Below are positions 34,527 through 50,344 of a stretch of 64,000 nucleotides of DNA, one piece after another. The translations under genes and the position numbers were made by a program. Origin of the DNA: Brevipalpus yothersi (Eukaryota > Arthropoda > Arachnida > Trombidiformes > Tenuipalpidae); contig QZCP01000148.1 in the NCBI GenBank assembly GCA_003956705.1, positions 6,196-70,195 of the forward strand, read 5' to 3'. Numbering within the stretch: the stretch's first letter is position 1; each line of letters begins with the position of its first letter. A model generated the notes under the pieces. It was not told the origin of the DNA, ran no database searches, and saw only the letters and a list, made by a program, of their open reading frames with translations.

Positions 34527-37500
34527 ACATATTACAACCATTAAGGTTGAACAATGTTGAATAGGTCATCTCAAATTCCACAGAAACCATCAGCCAAGCC
34601 CTACTTGTCAACTTGTCTTGACATCAATAAGTCTTTGGTTTGACCTTAATCATATATTAATCTTGCATGAACTGTTCATCATATTTCTTTTTTCTCATGA
34701 TTTCTGTCTTCTTCTTCTTCTCAGTCTTCTTACTTGAAAGTCTAGTGAGCCATAGAGAAGTTTATTTTCCTTTGATTATGCTCCTTATACACTAGTGATC
34801 AAAACAACATTTTTTTGGCGAGGAAAACATTTCTCATCATATGATCATGAATTCCAGGTCTCATCTAGGGAATTTTGAGCTAAAATTTGGGTGTTTATCG
34901 AGGGTTTAGCTAATCAGTGGTTAGCATTCGAACATTTCCAAATCACTTGGGTGGGATTATCTTCCACAGAATCTTTCTGATCGTTTATTCGATTCCCATA
35001 ATCATTCTCCTCTCTGGGGATATGCAAGGTCCTGATAATCTACACCTTTAACATACCTCAAAAAGTATTCAAAACCTCCTCTGTAAAAAGAAAAATACTT
35101 TGACAAGAATGAACATTCTAATTTGCTAAGGATAACTTCGTTTCTTTTCATTCCTCAGCATGTCTAGACATGATCATGATAGTATGAATTCATTGCCCGT
35201 CTCTTCATTTTAAGGGAGAGTGGGATGTAAAAAAGATACATGGTGCATAAGATTAAATGAAAAATGAACATCAAATCTAGGAAATAATAAAGAAAAACAA
35301 AAGTTCTAGAAACATTCTTATGTCAACTTGTTTTGCTTGGAATGCTCACCAGTACGGAATGAGAGGAATACTCTTTGAGAGCGTGTTGAGAAGAAAATTG
35401 GTTATAGTTGCTTTAATAGTCGACCTTTTAGAGTCATCGAACCTAATAATGAAATTAGCTATTCAAATTGAGACCTTTTGAAACTAACATTTCGAATATT
35501 CTTTTCCTCTCAACAGGTACTTGGATTCAGCAAAAAGCTTAAAGCGAATAGAACCTGGTGCTTTTGCCAATTTATCACGACTTAGAACAATGTAAGTCGA
35601 TTTTTATTGTCCATCTGTCCTCCATTTTGTATCCTCCAGCATTCTCGTTCTGATATTTCGCTAGCAATTTGATTTTACTTTCATGATAACCGAGCTTGTC
35701 AAAAATCATGTTAGCCAAGAGGTATTCTCAACCACTTATTGGAATCTAGAATATGGGCTTGATGATTGAATCAATTCCTTCTGTTGACATACATCCTCTA
35801 TTCTCATCAAATGATATCTTCTACTTTCAAACCCAAGATTGCATCATGAGCCCATTCCGTTCAAATAGTATGATGACAAATGCTTACTCCGAATTGCATG
35901 AACATTTCATTTTTCTTATTGCTTTTCGGCAAAACTAACACTACACTGACAAGCTTATCAAAAGAAACTGAATTTTATCGCTTGAACTTTACTGATCCTC
36001 AAATGTTCATCGATAATGTTTCCAATTTCATCGGGTTTCCATGAGAAATATCATCCTCTATCGAATGAAAATAGCACCTCTCTTTTTCTTCCATAAACAT
36101 GAGCTTTCAACACAAAAAAACAACTATTCGATCAAATTGAATCTATTATCAAGAGAGAAGATACGGCAAAATGATAAAGCCCACTACTGATCGAACTTTA
36201 CTTGAAAGCCATTGACCACATTGGCCATAAAAGATGATACACGTGTGGATGCATTAATGCTCTCACTGTTATCCTCCTCTCAGAGGAATTTGATCCAATA
36301 GTTGTATCTTGTGAATAGGAAGAGACTGCTGTTGAGATGAAGAGAGAAAATTCATCTCTCTCTCTCTTTCTTCCTCTCTTTAATCCTTTATTTCTTTATG
36401 GTTCGAAAAAGAGATGTAGCACTTTATATACAGTTTTGTGAGTAAAAGTTCGCATTTTCAGTCTCATGAATGAATTTTTAAGTTACTCTGACGAGGTGGA
36501 TGTAGAGTTAGATGTAACTTCTTAATATAAGCTGCCTTGTGCACTTGGTTCCTCTCCGATTTCCTATGGTCAACTCAATGTCATTTAGTTTCACTTCAAG
36601 ATGACATGTTTGAATTTTACAAGTATGAATCAGAGAAAAAGTGTTAGCTTATTATAGTTCTTGAAGCTTCCAGTTTCACGTGGTTTTTCAAATAGGCCAT
36701 AGACGAAGAGAGGCATGAAAAGAGTTTCTTCTGATGGTCAAAAAATGGAACATTCTGTATTAGCCCATAAATGTGGAGAAGAGAATATCACGTTCTCTTT
36801 TGAGTATATTGCCAACCTATATCAGAGCTATACCCTTTGAGAGAAGGATAAATGTTCTAAAATTAGCTCAATTGGATCATTCATCCAGCATCTTGTGGGA
36901 AGTTTAAAGTTTCGCTCTTATCATGAAAAGGTTGTACCATATAATAGTCCTTATAATTTTGCCTCATTCTTGATAGCTTTGAGATCCTATCCACTTTTAC
37001 CAATCCTTTCCTTTTCTAATTAGATCAATTAGTACCATCCAATCAGGATCACTAAGATTTGAATTTTGGTAAATAAATTTTTTGACAAAGTTCTTTCGAA
37101 TTCAGGTGCATTTTTTGATATATAAAGCACGATAGGAGTCAAAAAGTTTTGAAAAAATTGATTCTTAAGAGGTTAGATGTCTAAGTGTTGACATTCTCGT
37201 AGGGACAGGAAAATTGATATGTCCTGGAAGACTTAGAATGGTTATTAGTTCAAATGGATCGGAATGATCAGTTTGAGAAAAAATATATAGTTCAAGATCT
37301 CGAAAAGAGCTCACAAAAGAAGGATTTCCCTACTATACTGGAAGGGAATATCCTGTAACTGATTCGATTGACTTGATCATTTGATTCGTCTTTCTATCTC
37401 CTCAATCAAATTACTGCCACCCAAATCTAATGCAAACTCTCTTCACTACTGTGGTTTAACCTATTTATCTCAAATTCTGCCTCGTATTATTCAAATTTGA

Positions 37501-40500
37501 ACAAGTTTTGTTGATAAAAGAGTGTGAAAACTCACATAAATACAGCTCATATCTATCAATTCTTTCTGAACAACATTCGTGTCTCACTTACACTTCAAAA
37601 TAATATGAGTTGACTTCATTCCTAGACTAGATTTATTAAGACATGTGAAAGTAAGCAGAAATTTCTCTCTCTCTCTCTCTCTATCTATCTCTCTCTCTCT
37701 CTTTCATTTGCTCTCTTGATCAGAAGTCAAAGAATATCGAAAGGAATAACTTTGACAATTCTCGAGGAGATATACTTCCTTCTCTTCTTTCTCCTTCTAG
37801 TTGAATGAGCCGGAGAACTGTGTGAATTATAAATGAGAGCGCCCAATGTCATGTTGGAACTCTTACTATTACTATATGGAATCATCATCATTTATGGAAT
37901 TGAATATCAGGGTTCAATGAGTGTCTCGAATTCATACTGTATCATGGACAGATCAAATTCGATATTCTTCACTCCATCTTCCTTCGAATTACATGATTTA
38001 TGAAGCTAATCACTGCCCACTATACAGCCTCACACAGTCTATTGATTCTATATCCACTAGTGTATTGTTCCAAGCGTGCACATTCGCTCACATAAATACA
38101 TGATTGAAGTGGTGAAGGAATGCCACTACAACTTTGGGTATATGATGATATATAAAATATCTCAACATTTGTAATCCTCACATAAACAGTGTTGATGCAT
38201 TATCTCATATGTACATATATAATGATAGTATGAGCCAAGCAGAAATCATATCATGCTTCTGGCGAAAGGGAAGAGAGAGCGATTTGATGATCTGTTAATG
38301 AATTTGTGATCATTTAAATTTGAAGAAAATAGAGAGAATGAGAGAGAAATTTTCATCCAATATAATATATCGTAGTCATAATGACTACAATATCTGAATT
38401 TTTGAGCATCTCATAGCATGTTATAAAGGAAGTGGAATAATTTCTCTCAATTAGTCTGCGACGATACCATTTCCTATGAATTGATAATTAACATAGATAT
38501 TTTTCTAACTATCATATCTTCATTATATCTTCTTTTTCAATAGATCCATCAATCTAGCTCCATTACTGACCATTATACCTGATGGTGTTTTCTTGGGAAC
38601 ACTTCCAAATCTAAGAGTATTGTAAGTTTCCACTTTCATTCATATATTCTGGAGTATCATGCTGTGCTTTTGACACTGTATTCCCTCTCCCTGAACCTTA
38701 GAATGATCAATCACCCTTTGATCAAGTGCTAAAAATGTGAATTTCACTGGTTTGATTAATGATGTCATCGATAACAGGAGTAAACCTTTTTGCAGTACTA
38801 TCACAGATACACTCTATCCATTCACGATGATGATCTTCTTGAATACATTTCTTGATTCAGCATGACTCCATGATCAACCGTCATTTGATATAGTGATATG
38901 GAAAGTGTTCTGGAGAGGAATTCTTCTTGAGTCTCATGCTAACTTATAGACATGGATACAATGAATCTGTGTTCAAAATTTCAGTCGATTTTCTTCTGAT
39001 GGAAGAAAAGGAAGAATCAATATCGTAGCTGGATTCACTGTATTATTTTTCTTACTGCTAGCCATTCGTGTCTTTTGAACTTGGTATTGACATTTGAATG
39101 GACTATGAGACTGATTCGAGATTCTTCAATCTTTGAAGGCAAAATCCTCTTGAATCCATGCAGAAATGACTTGCTCCTCAACCTTATTCACTGTTTTCCT
39201 TGTGTGTTTTTCTTTTTTCCACAGAAGAATTGTTCGATCTGGCCTAGAAGTGCTACCTTCTTTAAATTATTTGGGATCTCAAAGTATAATTTCAATAATG
39301 TGAGTATTTTTTCTCTGAAAGTCAAAAAGCTTGACCAAAAGATTGGATTGACCAGTACTTTGAGTTGGATTTGAATTTGTTTAGTTTATCCTTTCTCTCT
39401 ACCAGAATTTTTATGCTCTCTTTATATGCTTCTCTTCCAATCTTCATAAAGTCTTGGACAATCATTCTCAGAATACTATCCTTCCATGAAGTCTGGCATT
39501 TTTCTTCAGTATAGAAAAAGAATATCTTCTCTTACTTTAATACCTCTCAGATGATATATGTTATTTGAGTTGGGAATAGTATAAAGCTCATATTTTAGAT
39601 ACTTCTTAACGCGATCAGTAACATTATTGTGCATCTCTCATCTGACCAACTAAGAGATGCTCACATTTTTAAGAGGTTTTTAGGGTCTGTTGTAGAATGA
39701 TTTATACCATATGGCATGTATACCGTACTTGTGGATCATACTTTTTTTGTATGTCTCAAAATATAAGGGAATATTTTTTTCTTGGGGCAATATATATCTT
39801 ATATATGATTGACGATCATCACTAGAGGAAAAAAGAGTGAAATTCTCATGAAAACAACCCAAGAACGAGTATCTCTTCAAGATTATCCTTGTGAACCAAA
39901 AGTTTTTTCTCCAACTAAATCTGTATCATTGAATTAATGGTTATGTCTGTTTTCATGGAGATTTTTCTTACTCTTTCCTCGATAAGTAAATAATCAATCA
40001 TACTGATTGTCCAAATTCCATGAGATTCGGAAGTATTGGTTCAAAATTTCCATGTCATTATCGTTTATGATTATTGATTTTATGAAAAATTTCATCGTCA
40101 GATTCCATATTTCAGCTATCTACACTTACACATTTTTATGCATGAATTCTGTAAATCAGATTTTGAAGTAAAAGTCCTTTAAGAGTCTAAATTTTCATGA
40201 AGATAAATTTTTACCGAATATTCTGGGATTTTTTCATACCTCCAAGGCTTTTTGAGGATATTTTTGTTACAATATTTTCATTTCATATTTTTTATTTATT
40301 CTCTTGATGTTATACCATTACTGACTTTGTGATTATCAATCTACTTGCAGAGATTTTGATAGTAATCAATTGAAAAATGTTTCACGTGAATCAGTTAAAG
40401 TGAGAGCTGGAAGCTTGTAAGTAAAATTTCAATCTTTTTTCACAGTTATAACTATATTCCCAAACAGGTATGTTCGAGTGCATAAGTATTCCTTTTCAAA

Positions 40501-42884
40501 ATTTCAAGCTCATCAACAATTCTACTGAGCCTTATTGATCAGGAAATAAAACTGACTTCTACTAAGAACATTTTTATTATGTACTCTTTTCAACACCTTT
40601 TAATGCTGGCACTATATTAAAACAAATTTTCCACCTCTTTTCAACTAAATATAAGCATGCCAATCTCAATTTACTTCACAGTCTAGCTCATGCATATAGC
40701 CTCAAGCATGAGAATCCAGTGAACATCAGATGAAAATATGATTCACTCCAAAGCACATGAGATGCCTTGTTATCAGTATGACTCTAGTGTTAAATATAAA
40801 TTAAATTTCTCTTCCTCTCTTTTTCTCCTATCTTTTTCTTCTTTAAAATTTGTCCATTACTTTTCGCTCTCACTTTCATTTTCTTGGTGAAAAGTGAAAA
40901 TATTCCGGAATTCCGATTCTCTGTGGCCCATGCCTTCCCAAGGAGATGCTGGATGAGTGTGTATGCGTGAAACTTTTGAATTTGTTTCCTGATATATTCG
41001 AATTATTTCATCTTCTTCAACTCCTTCTTCTCTCTCTCTATCTGGCTTCATATATTTATACGTTCTCTCTTGTTATGGCCCAGGAAATAAGTTTATATAC
41101 ATCAAAGTGAAGCATGATGCTACAAGAATAGAGTTTACCAGACCATGCCCATTAGAATTGTGAAAGAAAACGGAATAGCCTCCAGAATGACACCCATCCA
41201 CACTTGATTCGCATGTTGTCATATCGAATTTTAGCATAAGAGTGAGTGAAAGCGAGAGAGAAGAATTAGAAGATAGAAGGATAAGAGAATATTTTCCATC
41301 TCATCTCAGCATGATACATACACATGATGTTGGTATACATGGTATCTGGAATACCGGATATAGCTAATTCACTGTTCCACTCTCTTCTCTTCCTCTTTTT
41401 TTTCGAAAGCATACACGTTATATATAAAGGCATACAAACTTATACTTTAAGTAACTCACACTACTTCTACTGGTACACTGCTATTACTATTACTTTTACA
41501 ATGAGCAAGGCATTTGGCACACTTTCATTGTGAGAGTGGAGAAAAAAAACTAGACCTTTTGAGGAGAAAATAAACCTCCAAAAAAAGTAGCAGTATACTT
41601 GTCATGAAGTGAACACTTTTTTGCTGCATGCTATATACATGTACATGTATATTGTGAATTGGAACAGAAGAGTATCCAAAATAAAGCTTTAACAAATAGT
41701 CATTTTATGTGTCAAACAGAATTGCTTATGCATTTCGAATGAATAACAATGATGAACACGTTTCTCTTTTAACCTTTTTTTTCCCACCATTCATCTTTCT
41801 CTTTCTCTTTCTCTATGTACAGGAATTTGGACTACAATAACATTGAATTTGTGGATAGTATGGCCTTTTCAGGATCCGAAATATCTAAATTGTAAGCCCA
41901 CGTATATATATATATAAGTAACTGTTTTCACAAGTGTATCTTTCGTATGTATATTTATGTGTGTGTCTGTTCAGATCTATACTTTATTTAATCGATCAGA
42001 TACACATACATACAGAGGATGTTTCCAAGTAATATCAGTTTCTTTTCCTGAATCCTCATCTCTCATGGTACACATGCTTATGCCCACACACAATCCCAGA
42101 GAGCGATATACATACGGTACAATCTATATACAGTCATTCACTTTTGAGAAGAGAACTTTTAGGAAAGAATGAAGAACCTTAAAGAAAGAGAGAAGAAGGT
42201 CCGAGTGAGGGGATTAAAAATCTAGTCGACTTTCGAAATGAGTGAAGAGTTTTCCGGAAACAGAGAAAGTCTTTCTGGAATGGGTGAAGAAAGATCGACA
42301 CGAGCGCCAGAAATAGCGATCAGACAAGTTTTTTGCCATTGAAAAGTATGGTCATTTTTTGACCTTACACGCTCACACAGTGTCAGGGAGCCGATTTCTT
42401 CACCCTTCTCTGAAAATCCTTCTCTGTTTTCGTCGAGCTCTTCACTCTTTTCTGAAATCGGACTCAATCCTAATCTCTCCAAGGGTATCTTCTTCTCTCT
42501 TTTCTGAAACTCTTCCATTCACTTCTGAATGTGTCTCTTCTCAAACTTTAATGACTGTACTACTAGCTACTTGTATAATTGTCAACTCTAGAAGCTTACC
42601 CAATGCCTAGATGATGGAGAGAGAGAGATATATATATAAAAAGGCCGAGAAGAAGTATGGATGAATGTGCACTCCTAGTGAATGTCTATTGTAATGCCCA
42701 GAATGGATGCTGTAGGAAGTCTAGTTTTTCATTCTTATTCTCTTTTCCTCATATTACTATTTGATTCACTTTCCATCTACATTATTCCATTGATTTACTT
42801 CGGAGAATACCCTTCAATACATGAGGTAGGATTCTCAGTAGCATGCAAATGCTCAGTTTATCTAGTGAACTAGTGATGTTTCCC

Positions 42885-42944
<60 letters not shown>

Positions 42945-43223
42945 ATTGAATGTCTATTTCTATTCAGCCCCAGGATAGAAATATGAGACCTCAAATTGAT
43001 GGAGAATAATATTTGCTCTATTCATATAACATTTTTTTTCTCATTTCATCGATCATTGTTATCGGAAAAGTTTGTGTGACAATTTTATTTGTATTTATTT
43101 GTAGTTTGTGCATGTGAATGCAAAATATTTTAAGCTCCTCACGTTTGACTTCTGATCCAATTATTGATGATATGTATTCTATGCAATATTTGTACAAGTG
43201 TTTGTGTTGATTTTTTTGTGCCT

Positions 43224-43265
<42 letters not shown>

Positions 43266-43644
43266 TTTTGGCTTTTAAGAGAAGATTTAATTTGAAATTT
43301 CATCTGAAAATTCGTGAGAATAGTACAAATTATAGATCCATTACGCTCATGTGAGAAGCTCTTCTGATTTACCCAATTGGAAAGATGATTCATTCAAGAT
43401 GTGAGGGTTTTCTCGTCATCTCATATCAACTATAATCCCATGAATCGAACTCATGGACAGAACTGATATACAGTAAATCTTACATCGTGTCTCGGTAGGA
43501 TTGAGATCGCTAAGTCACACACACACACAAACTTCACCAACTTAGGATTCAATCAGATTGCTCTAATTCAATCATCTTGAGTAAGCTATTTCAAGCCGAA
43601 AAACTTGTCATCTAACATTTTCTAACATGACTTAAATGTTAATT

Positions 43645-43696
<52 letters not shown>

Positions 43697-45209
43697 TTTT
43701 TGTACATTGGAATTGAAGCTTTCTTGATTAAGAATTCCTCGTTCTCTAAGGCTACATTTTTCTCATCACTTTCTTGCTACTTAATTAGTAATACATTTCA
43801 CGTTCAAGTTAATCATCATATTCTCTTGTGAATATCACTAAATGTAGAGCGATCGAGATGATGGAACATTAAAATATTCATGAATTACAAGTTGCTCTTA
43901 CAGCTCAATTTAAGATGAGCAATCTATGCTCGACAAGAGAGGTCTTTTCCCTCCTCTTTCCTCCTTATTCTCTGTTCCAATGTTTATTTTTTCTTTTTAA
44001 CAGAATTTCACAATTTTTACTAATGATTTCTCTCTCTCATAAAATACATGTACTCTTTCTCTTTTTTATCTATTTTTTCCATTTTCCTTCTCTCACACAT
44101 ACACAGAAGCCTTAAGGGTAATCGAAAACTGATGCACATAGATGAGAAGGCGTTCGTTGGTCTTCGAAGTCTTCGCAAATTGTGAGTAAAATTGTGAATA
44201 ATAATCACCCACACATATCATTTGTGTGTAATCATTTTCCATCAGAACGATATTTTTTTCCTTCCGATTTCTTTCTGACCTTTTATGAATATTGGAAAAG
44301 ATGATAAATTTAATGAACAATACTTGTAATCAGTTCCGCTGAAAAACACTTTTTTCATAAGTTCACTTTTTGATCGTTTTCTTTCCACTGATTACCTTGA
44401 TTGGATTTTCTCTTGGCCGATTTATCTTTTCATGATAAGGCTGGTGAAATGAGAGAGAGATAGTCTTCATGAGGAGAACTCAATTTTTTCATCAAAAAGG
44501 ACCCAAAAAGCTTCAATCAATAGAATTCAAGCTGAAAATGGAATTAGATAGAAGCTCTGATGGGAAAATCTTGCCAAAATAAACTTTCACCCTATTGTGT
44601 ATACCGAAGTGCTCGAGGCTAGAGCAGAGTCAATTTCATCACTTGGAATTGCGAATATCGTTCTCGACTATTGGAAATTTTTTCTGATTAGATAGATCTC
44701 AAAATATCTCACAAATAGTAACAATGTGAAGTTCAATATGTGATTTGAAATGATGAAATGATCCTCTATGCTGAGAAAAGCTAAACCTTAACATTCAAGT
44801 TTAACGTTTTTCCAGAGCATGGGATTTTGATTTTCTCTTCATTTGCTGTCCAAAAGAAGAGCCTTAGATTACTGATAACATTCTTATAAGATAGCCAGCA
44901 AAAATTTTCCATCAAAACCAGGACAAATTGGTCAAAATATTTAGTAATTTCATGATGATGAGCCAATTGATTATGAGGAAATTCATACAACTATTAATGT
45001 GTACATTGAGCCAGTGACTGAGGGCACATGGGAAAAATGATAAACGAACTAGTGGCTTGTGAGATATTCATTGGAGTGGTGATAGTGGAAGAATTCTCCA
45101 GATAATCACCAGCTGTATCTGGAACCATACATGATGGAACGACATGTTATGTCTTGTTATTGTACCAGAACTTTGGATATCTCCAAGAGGATATAGCCGT
45201 TCTCACCCA

Positions 45210-45240
<31 letters not shown>

Positions 45241-46391
45241 TTTTTCTCTTTATTTCTCGTTTACTGTTGATCAGATCAACATCCATCGATTCATTATGGT
45301 ATCTAGTGATCCCTTATGTATATTAACGAGCATTTGATGAATGTTTGTGTGTGTGAAACTTTATTCAATACCATCGCATACATACATAATCCAGCCTATT
45401 TGGTATTCATCTTTTCATGTTTTCATTGAGCAGAAAGGGAAAAAAATTTGCTCCATTACTATCTTAACAGCAAATTGGTATCACACCAGAACCGTTATTA
45501 TTATTATGAGCATTCATACATTCATAGAAGCACACATTTTTCTCTCCCTCTCTGAATGAGGCATAAAATGAAGGATTGATGAAGAGTGTGTAAGGAAAAC
45601 ACGATTAATTTGTGGAATGATATGGTGAAAGGGGAAATCTTGCGAATAAACACACTGATTCCTTATTCCTTTTCTCTTTGCGATTCTTTCTGATTATTGG
45701 CCACAATATTTGGCTATTCTGGTGATGGTATGAGCGGAAACAGCTTACGGCAATAGGTTTTCCTACAGGTTTGATCTATTCATAAACAGTCTCAACTCTT
45801 TCCTGCTTATTTTGATCGGAAGAAATAATCGTTGAGCAATTGTGGTGCTCTTCATCATTCATCCAACTAGTGATGTGTGTAGGGCTCATAATATTCCCAA
45901 GAGGATCCTTTTTGCCTCTTATATATATATTTATTTGAGCAACTACTATTTGAACTATGATGATCATGATGATCTATGGTCATCCAATAGACCTTCATTC
46001 ATTTGTTTACCTTTTCGTGCATGTGTTCGAAGTGATGCAATATTGTTAGCTCACCTTGTCAACTCTAGATTTTGATCTTTTTCATTCTCTATATTCATTT
46101 GTTTTCTATTTCTCATTTATCCACAGAGATTTATCTGAGACCAGCATCAAAAAGCTGCCAACTCGGGGTCTAGAAGATTTGGAAAGTATTCGAATCGAAG
46201 ATACCACAAGTTTAAAAGTTTTTCCATCCGTTCTCAATTTTAAAAGTTTAAAAAAAGCTCAACTCACCTATTCTTATCACTGTTGTGCATTCAAATTTCC
46301 GGCCACTCAGGATCCAGTGGAATATGCTCACCGTAAAATTGGTGTAGGAAGGTAACCATTCATTTAAATACTACATACCAACAATTATTTT

Positions 46392-46435
<44 letters not shown>

Positions 46436-49400
46436 AAGAGAGAGAGAGAAGAGCAACTCGTATCTCAAATTCCAACGTTCAGTGAGAAGATGCTGGACGA
46501 ATTCTTTGCTTGGTAGATACTTCTCTCTGTAGTATGAAACCAAGGAACTTGATATGTTAGTCAAGTTGTTTTGCTGGAAAATAGCATTTGAAAACCGAGT
46601 TCGTTCTTTTGGGCTATATTTTGAGAACACTAGCTGAACAAATCGAATTTTTTCTTATCCCTTCTGGAAGTTGATACAGAATTAAAATGATAATGCTCAT
46701 GAAGTGGGAATACAATTCTGAAAGAGAGAGAGAGAAAGTTGGAATATGATGTCAGCTTGAATTTGATCATGATATGCAACGGTTTTTGCATGACTGATTT
46801 GAGTGTTTCATCCACTGAAGATGCTTCAATTCTTTTCTAAGAAGAATTCCCACTAGTTTCTCCAAGACTAGCTGTTCACCAAAGAATGTTTTTCCTCTTT
46901 TAAAATTCGATCCAAGTTCATGTCAGGCTTCATTGGAAAAGAACTAACTGAAAGTGTGTAAACCCAAACTAAACTGATTCAGCCAGGAAAAGCTTGCATC
47001 AAATTGAGCAGTGACTGGGATGATGAAGCTCAATTGAAAGGTCAGCAATAAAGTTCACCAGCCTAGGTCAGATGTAAGATTAAATTCTTCCACCAGTAGT
47101 ATTGTTGCTATTGTGTCCATGATCCAGAAGAGAGTATCACATCTCAAATCAGTGTGATTGAAAAAAACAAATGGTTAACCGAGAGCTTTTCCAGCCTTGA
47201 CGAATAAAATGATTGTGATACTTGTTTTTTTTCAATCAATATCAACTTAGTGTGCACAGTTCAATCATTCCTCTGAGCATTCACAAATTGAAACTTTTCT
47301 ATGGATACAACAATCTCAACCAATTGATGACGTTTTCTTGCATCACTTTCACCCGAAACAGAATGTGTAATAACAATCTTCCTGGTCGATCTGGTACATC
47401 TAGTGATCAGCTTCGAGAATCTTCAATGGTAAGATATTGTCCATCTTTTTTTTTCCTCAATTGAGCTTCAGAATCTTCTCTCTTTGATCATATTACGATT
47501 CTCATAAGCTCCACAACTGATATTACGGTATTTTTTTCTATATTTACGCCAGCTCAATCGTGCATTAATTTTTTTTCTGCCGTATTCTGTTAGTCAAAAG
47601 AGAAATAATCAGATACCGGTGTGATGTTTTGCGAATGATCAGTTATGTATTTCATTTCATCACATCAATGCCTCCACATGAATACTTTTTCTACAAGCGA
47701 TTTTGACTTATATCAAGTCTTGGCAAAAAAAGATAGTTCCAGTGAAGTGAATCATTTTTCATTTCATGAAAAGAATGTTCTGATTCTCTTATTCATCCTG
47801 GGAACACCTCACGTTTCCTCCTTTTTACTATATCTTTTCATGCTCTCTCTTGTGTTCATATCAACATTGACTGGTATTGGCATCATTTAGCTATCATGAG
47901 CAGAGTTTTTCGATTTCGATAATCCATACGATTATGCAGAAGCCAGCAAGCCTGGTGGGTGGCTTCATGAGTTGAATTGACTTGAGTTTGTGGTGTATCT
48001 TAAGTTACTCGAAACGCAAATAAGAATAACATGATAAACTTTTTACAAGTGTCTACAGATGTGAAGAGGAGGAAAAAAACTGTTAGCTAAATGAAAACAT
48101 AGCTCAACGTTTTTTACGAAAACATACAGTTTTTTTCTCTCCCACTTTTGGATAGAAATCTGACATTCATTAAACTATCTCATGGCTGATTCTGATGAAG
48201 TAATCACATTTTGCTTAATTGGTGTTAATTTGAGCTCACCAGAAAGCAGTGGAAACAATGAAACTTTGTTATAAAATCTATGGTAGAAGACTCAAAGCCT
48301 TGTTTCATTTGAGCTTGATTCAGATAGACCAGAATCAGAATACCAATTTAGTTCAACTTTACGGTGGATTATTTTATCATTTACAAGCTCATGAACCTCT
48401 ATCTTATTGTATTTTATGGTGATTTGACTGGAAAATTCGCAGTTTTGATGAGCAGAAGGTGAGTGAAGCTCATCTGAGATTGAAGTTGTTCGTTTTTGAA
48501 AGATGACGGAAAAAGGAATGTTCACCTTATTTCGATGAAGTGTTGATGATGGATGAGAGTGGAGAATCTCGAGAGATTTTGTTCATAAGCATGATCCTTT
48601 GAGTTCAGTGTGTCCATCAAGAGGATATTTTTTGTTGAAGAGTTCTAATAAATATGACACGGAAAAAAGCACCATGAACCTTTGTGCCTTCCTGAACACA
48701 TCTTAGTACATGTATAGTAAAAGAAAGAATATAAGGCATGATCGGAATCTGAAGCAAAACAACTTCAGTTCCAGTTTCTTCCTCTTTTCCGATATATTAT
48801 ATCATGCATCAAAATAGTCCTTCCAGGTAAAAATATTGTGATTTTGACTGTGGTTGATAAAGAAAATTCTGATACCTTGTCTTCTCACCTGTCTTTCCTC
48901 TTCGTTCTGATGAAGTTTGTCCATCTTCTTCTGGTTGACTAATTCTATCCGAGAGTCCTAAATACACAACTATGGTCTATTAGATTCTTGATTTTCTATC
49001 TCAAACTGGACCCTGAAAAAATTGAGTCTGTTACACTACAAATCGATTTCTTATCGATGAGTGCACTTTAGAATTATATCTTTGGATTTTCATCAATTTT
49101 ACTTGAAAAAAAATCCCAGACCCTGATGATTTCTCATCATTACAACAAACTCAAGTGCTTCTCATAGCACTGAAGGTATTATATGATATGATATATGTTA
49201 TTTGTCATGAGTTTGCTTCACTCATGAATGAAATAGAAAATATATATGCCTATCTTCCATGATACTCTTGAATTAATAAAAGTTCATGGACTCCTTAAAA
49301 CATGATGAAAAAGCTTTCACTCCCTATTGAAGATAATTTTCTCCACAAAAATTGTTGAATTTCACATCAATGACCACATAAGACATGGTTAACCTCTATT

Positions 49401-50274
49401 TTAAGTTATCTAGACACATCATAATATAATAAGACTGTTGTTTCCTGAGTGTGAAAAATTTGCTACCAAAATTGATTTCTTTACCATGAAAATCTGCTCT
49501 AATTCCAATGAGTGGTCACTTTTATGATTGTCTCTCTCTAGACTGAAATATAGCCTTATTTTCATGGTCTATCTCCTCACATCAACTCTCATGGCAAAGA
49601 GAAAAATGTGGAGATAGAGAGAATCTTGTGTCAAAAGAATCTGAAGAATACTTGATTCTTGCTGTCTCCTTGAGGCTCTATTTCCCGAGTATTATGACCC
49701 TATTGTTCTTCTACATTCATGTATTCTATCATCTGTATTCTGAATACTTTATGAGCTTCCCTAGATGATTTCCATTTCTCTTCAGGACAGTTTTGCATGC
49801 ATATTACCTTAACAACCTTCAATATTGTGAATGAGGCATTGGCAAGAATAGAGATGAAAACATATAGAGCAGAGAAGATATCTGCCAGAATCTTGGATAA
49901 TTTTGATTTTTACCCACTAAAAACCTCTGGCTATCTTCATCGAAAACCACAAGATTTGATCTGATTTGTGTCATTACGTATTGTTGACAATCAACAAATC
50001 TTCCCTCTCTCTGCTCCCCTGTGGAATAGGCATCAGATACTGTGGATAAGTGTTCTGCAATGAAAATACTCGGATTGATGGAATATAAACATTCAATGTG
50101 TTCATAGCTTCATCACGATTCAAGTATAATGAGAGCCTAGCCTCTGGGATGTGCTCTTTCTCTCTTGAAAATGAACACAAAAATCAAACTGTGTTGAAGT
50201 TTATCCATTCAAGCTGGAGAGGATTTTTCGCTCATTAGATTCAAAGGAAACTAGCAACGAAGATAGAAAGATGT

Positions 50275-50344
<70 letters not shown>

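Noticed and set aside
43437..43457. GTTCGAT loop with a perfect six-base stem, resembling a tRNA T-arm
   Set aside because: The rest of a cloverleaf (D-arm, anticodon arm, acceptor stem) could not be found on either strand; it is a small palindrome.
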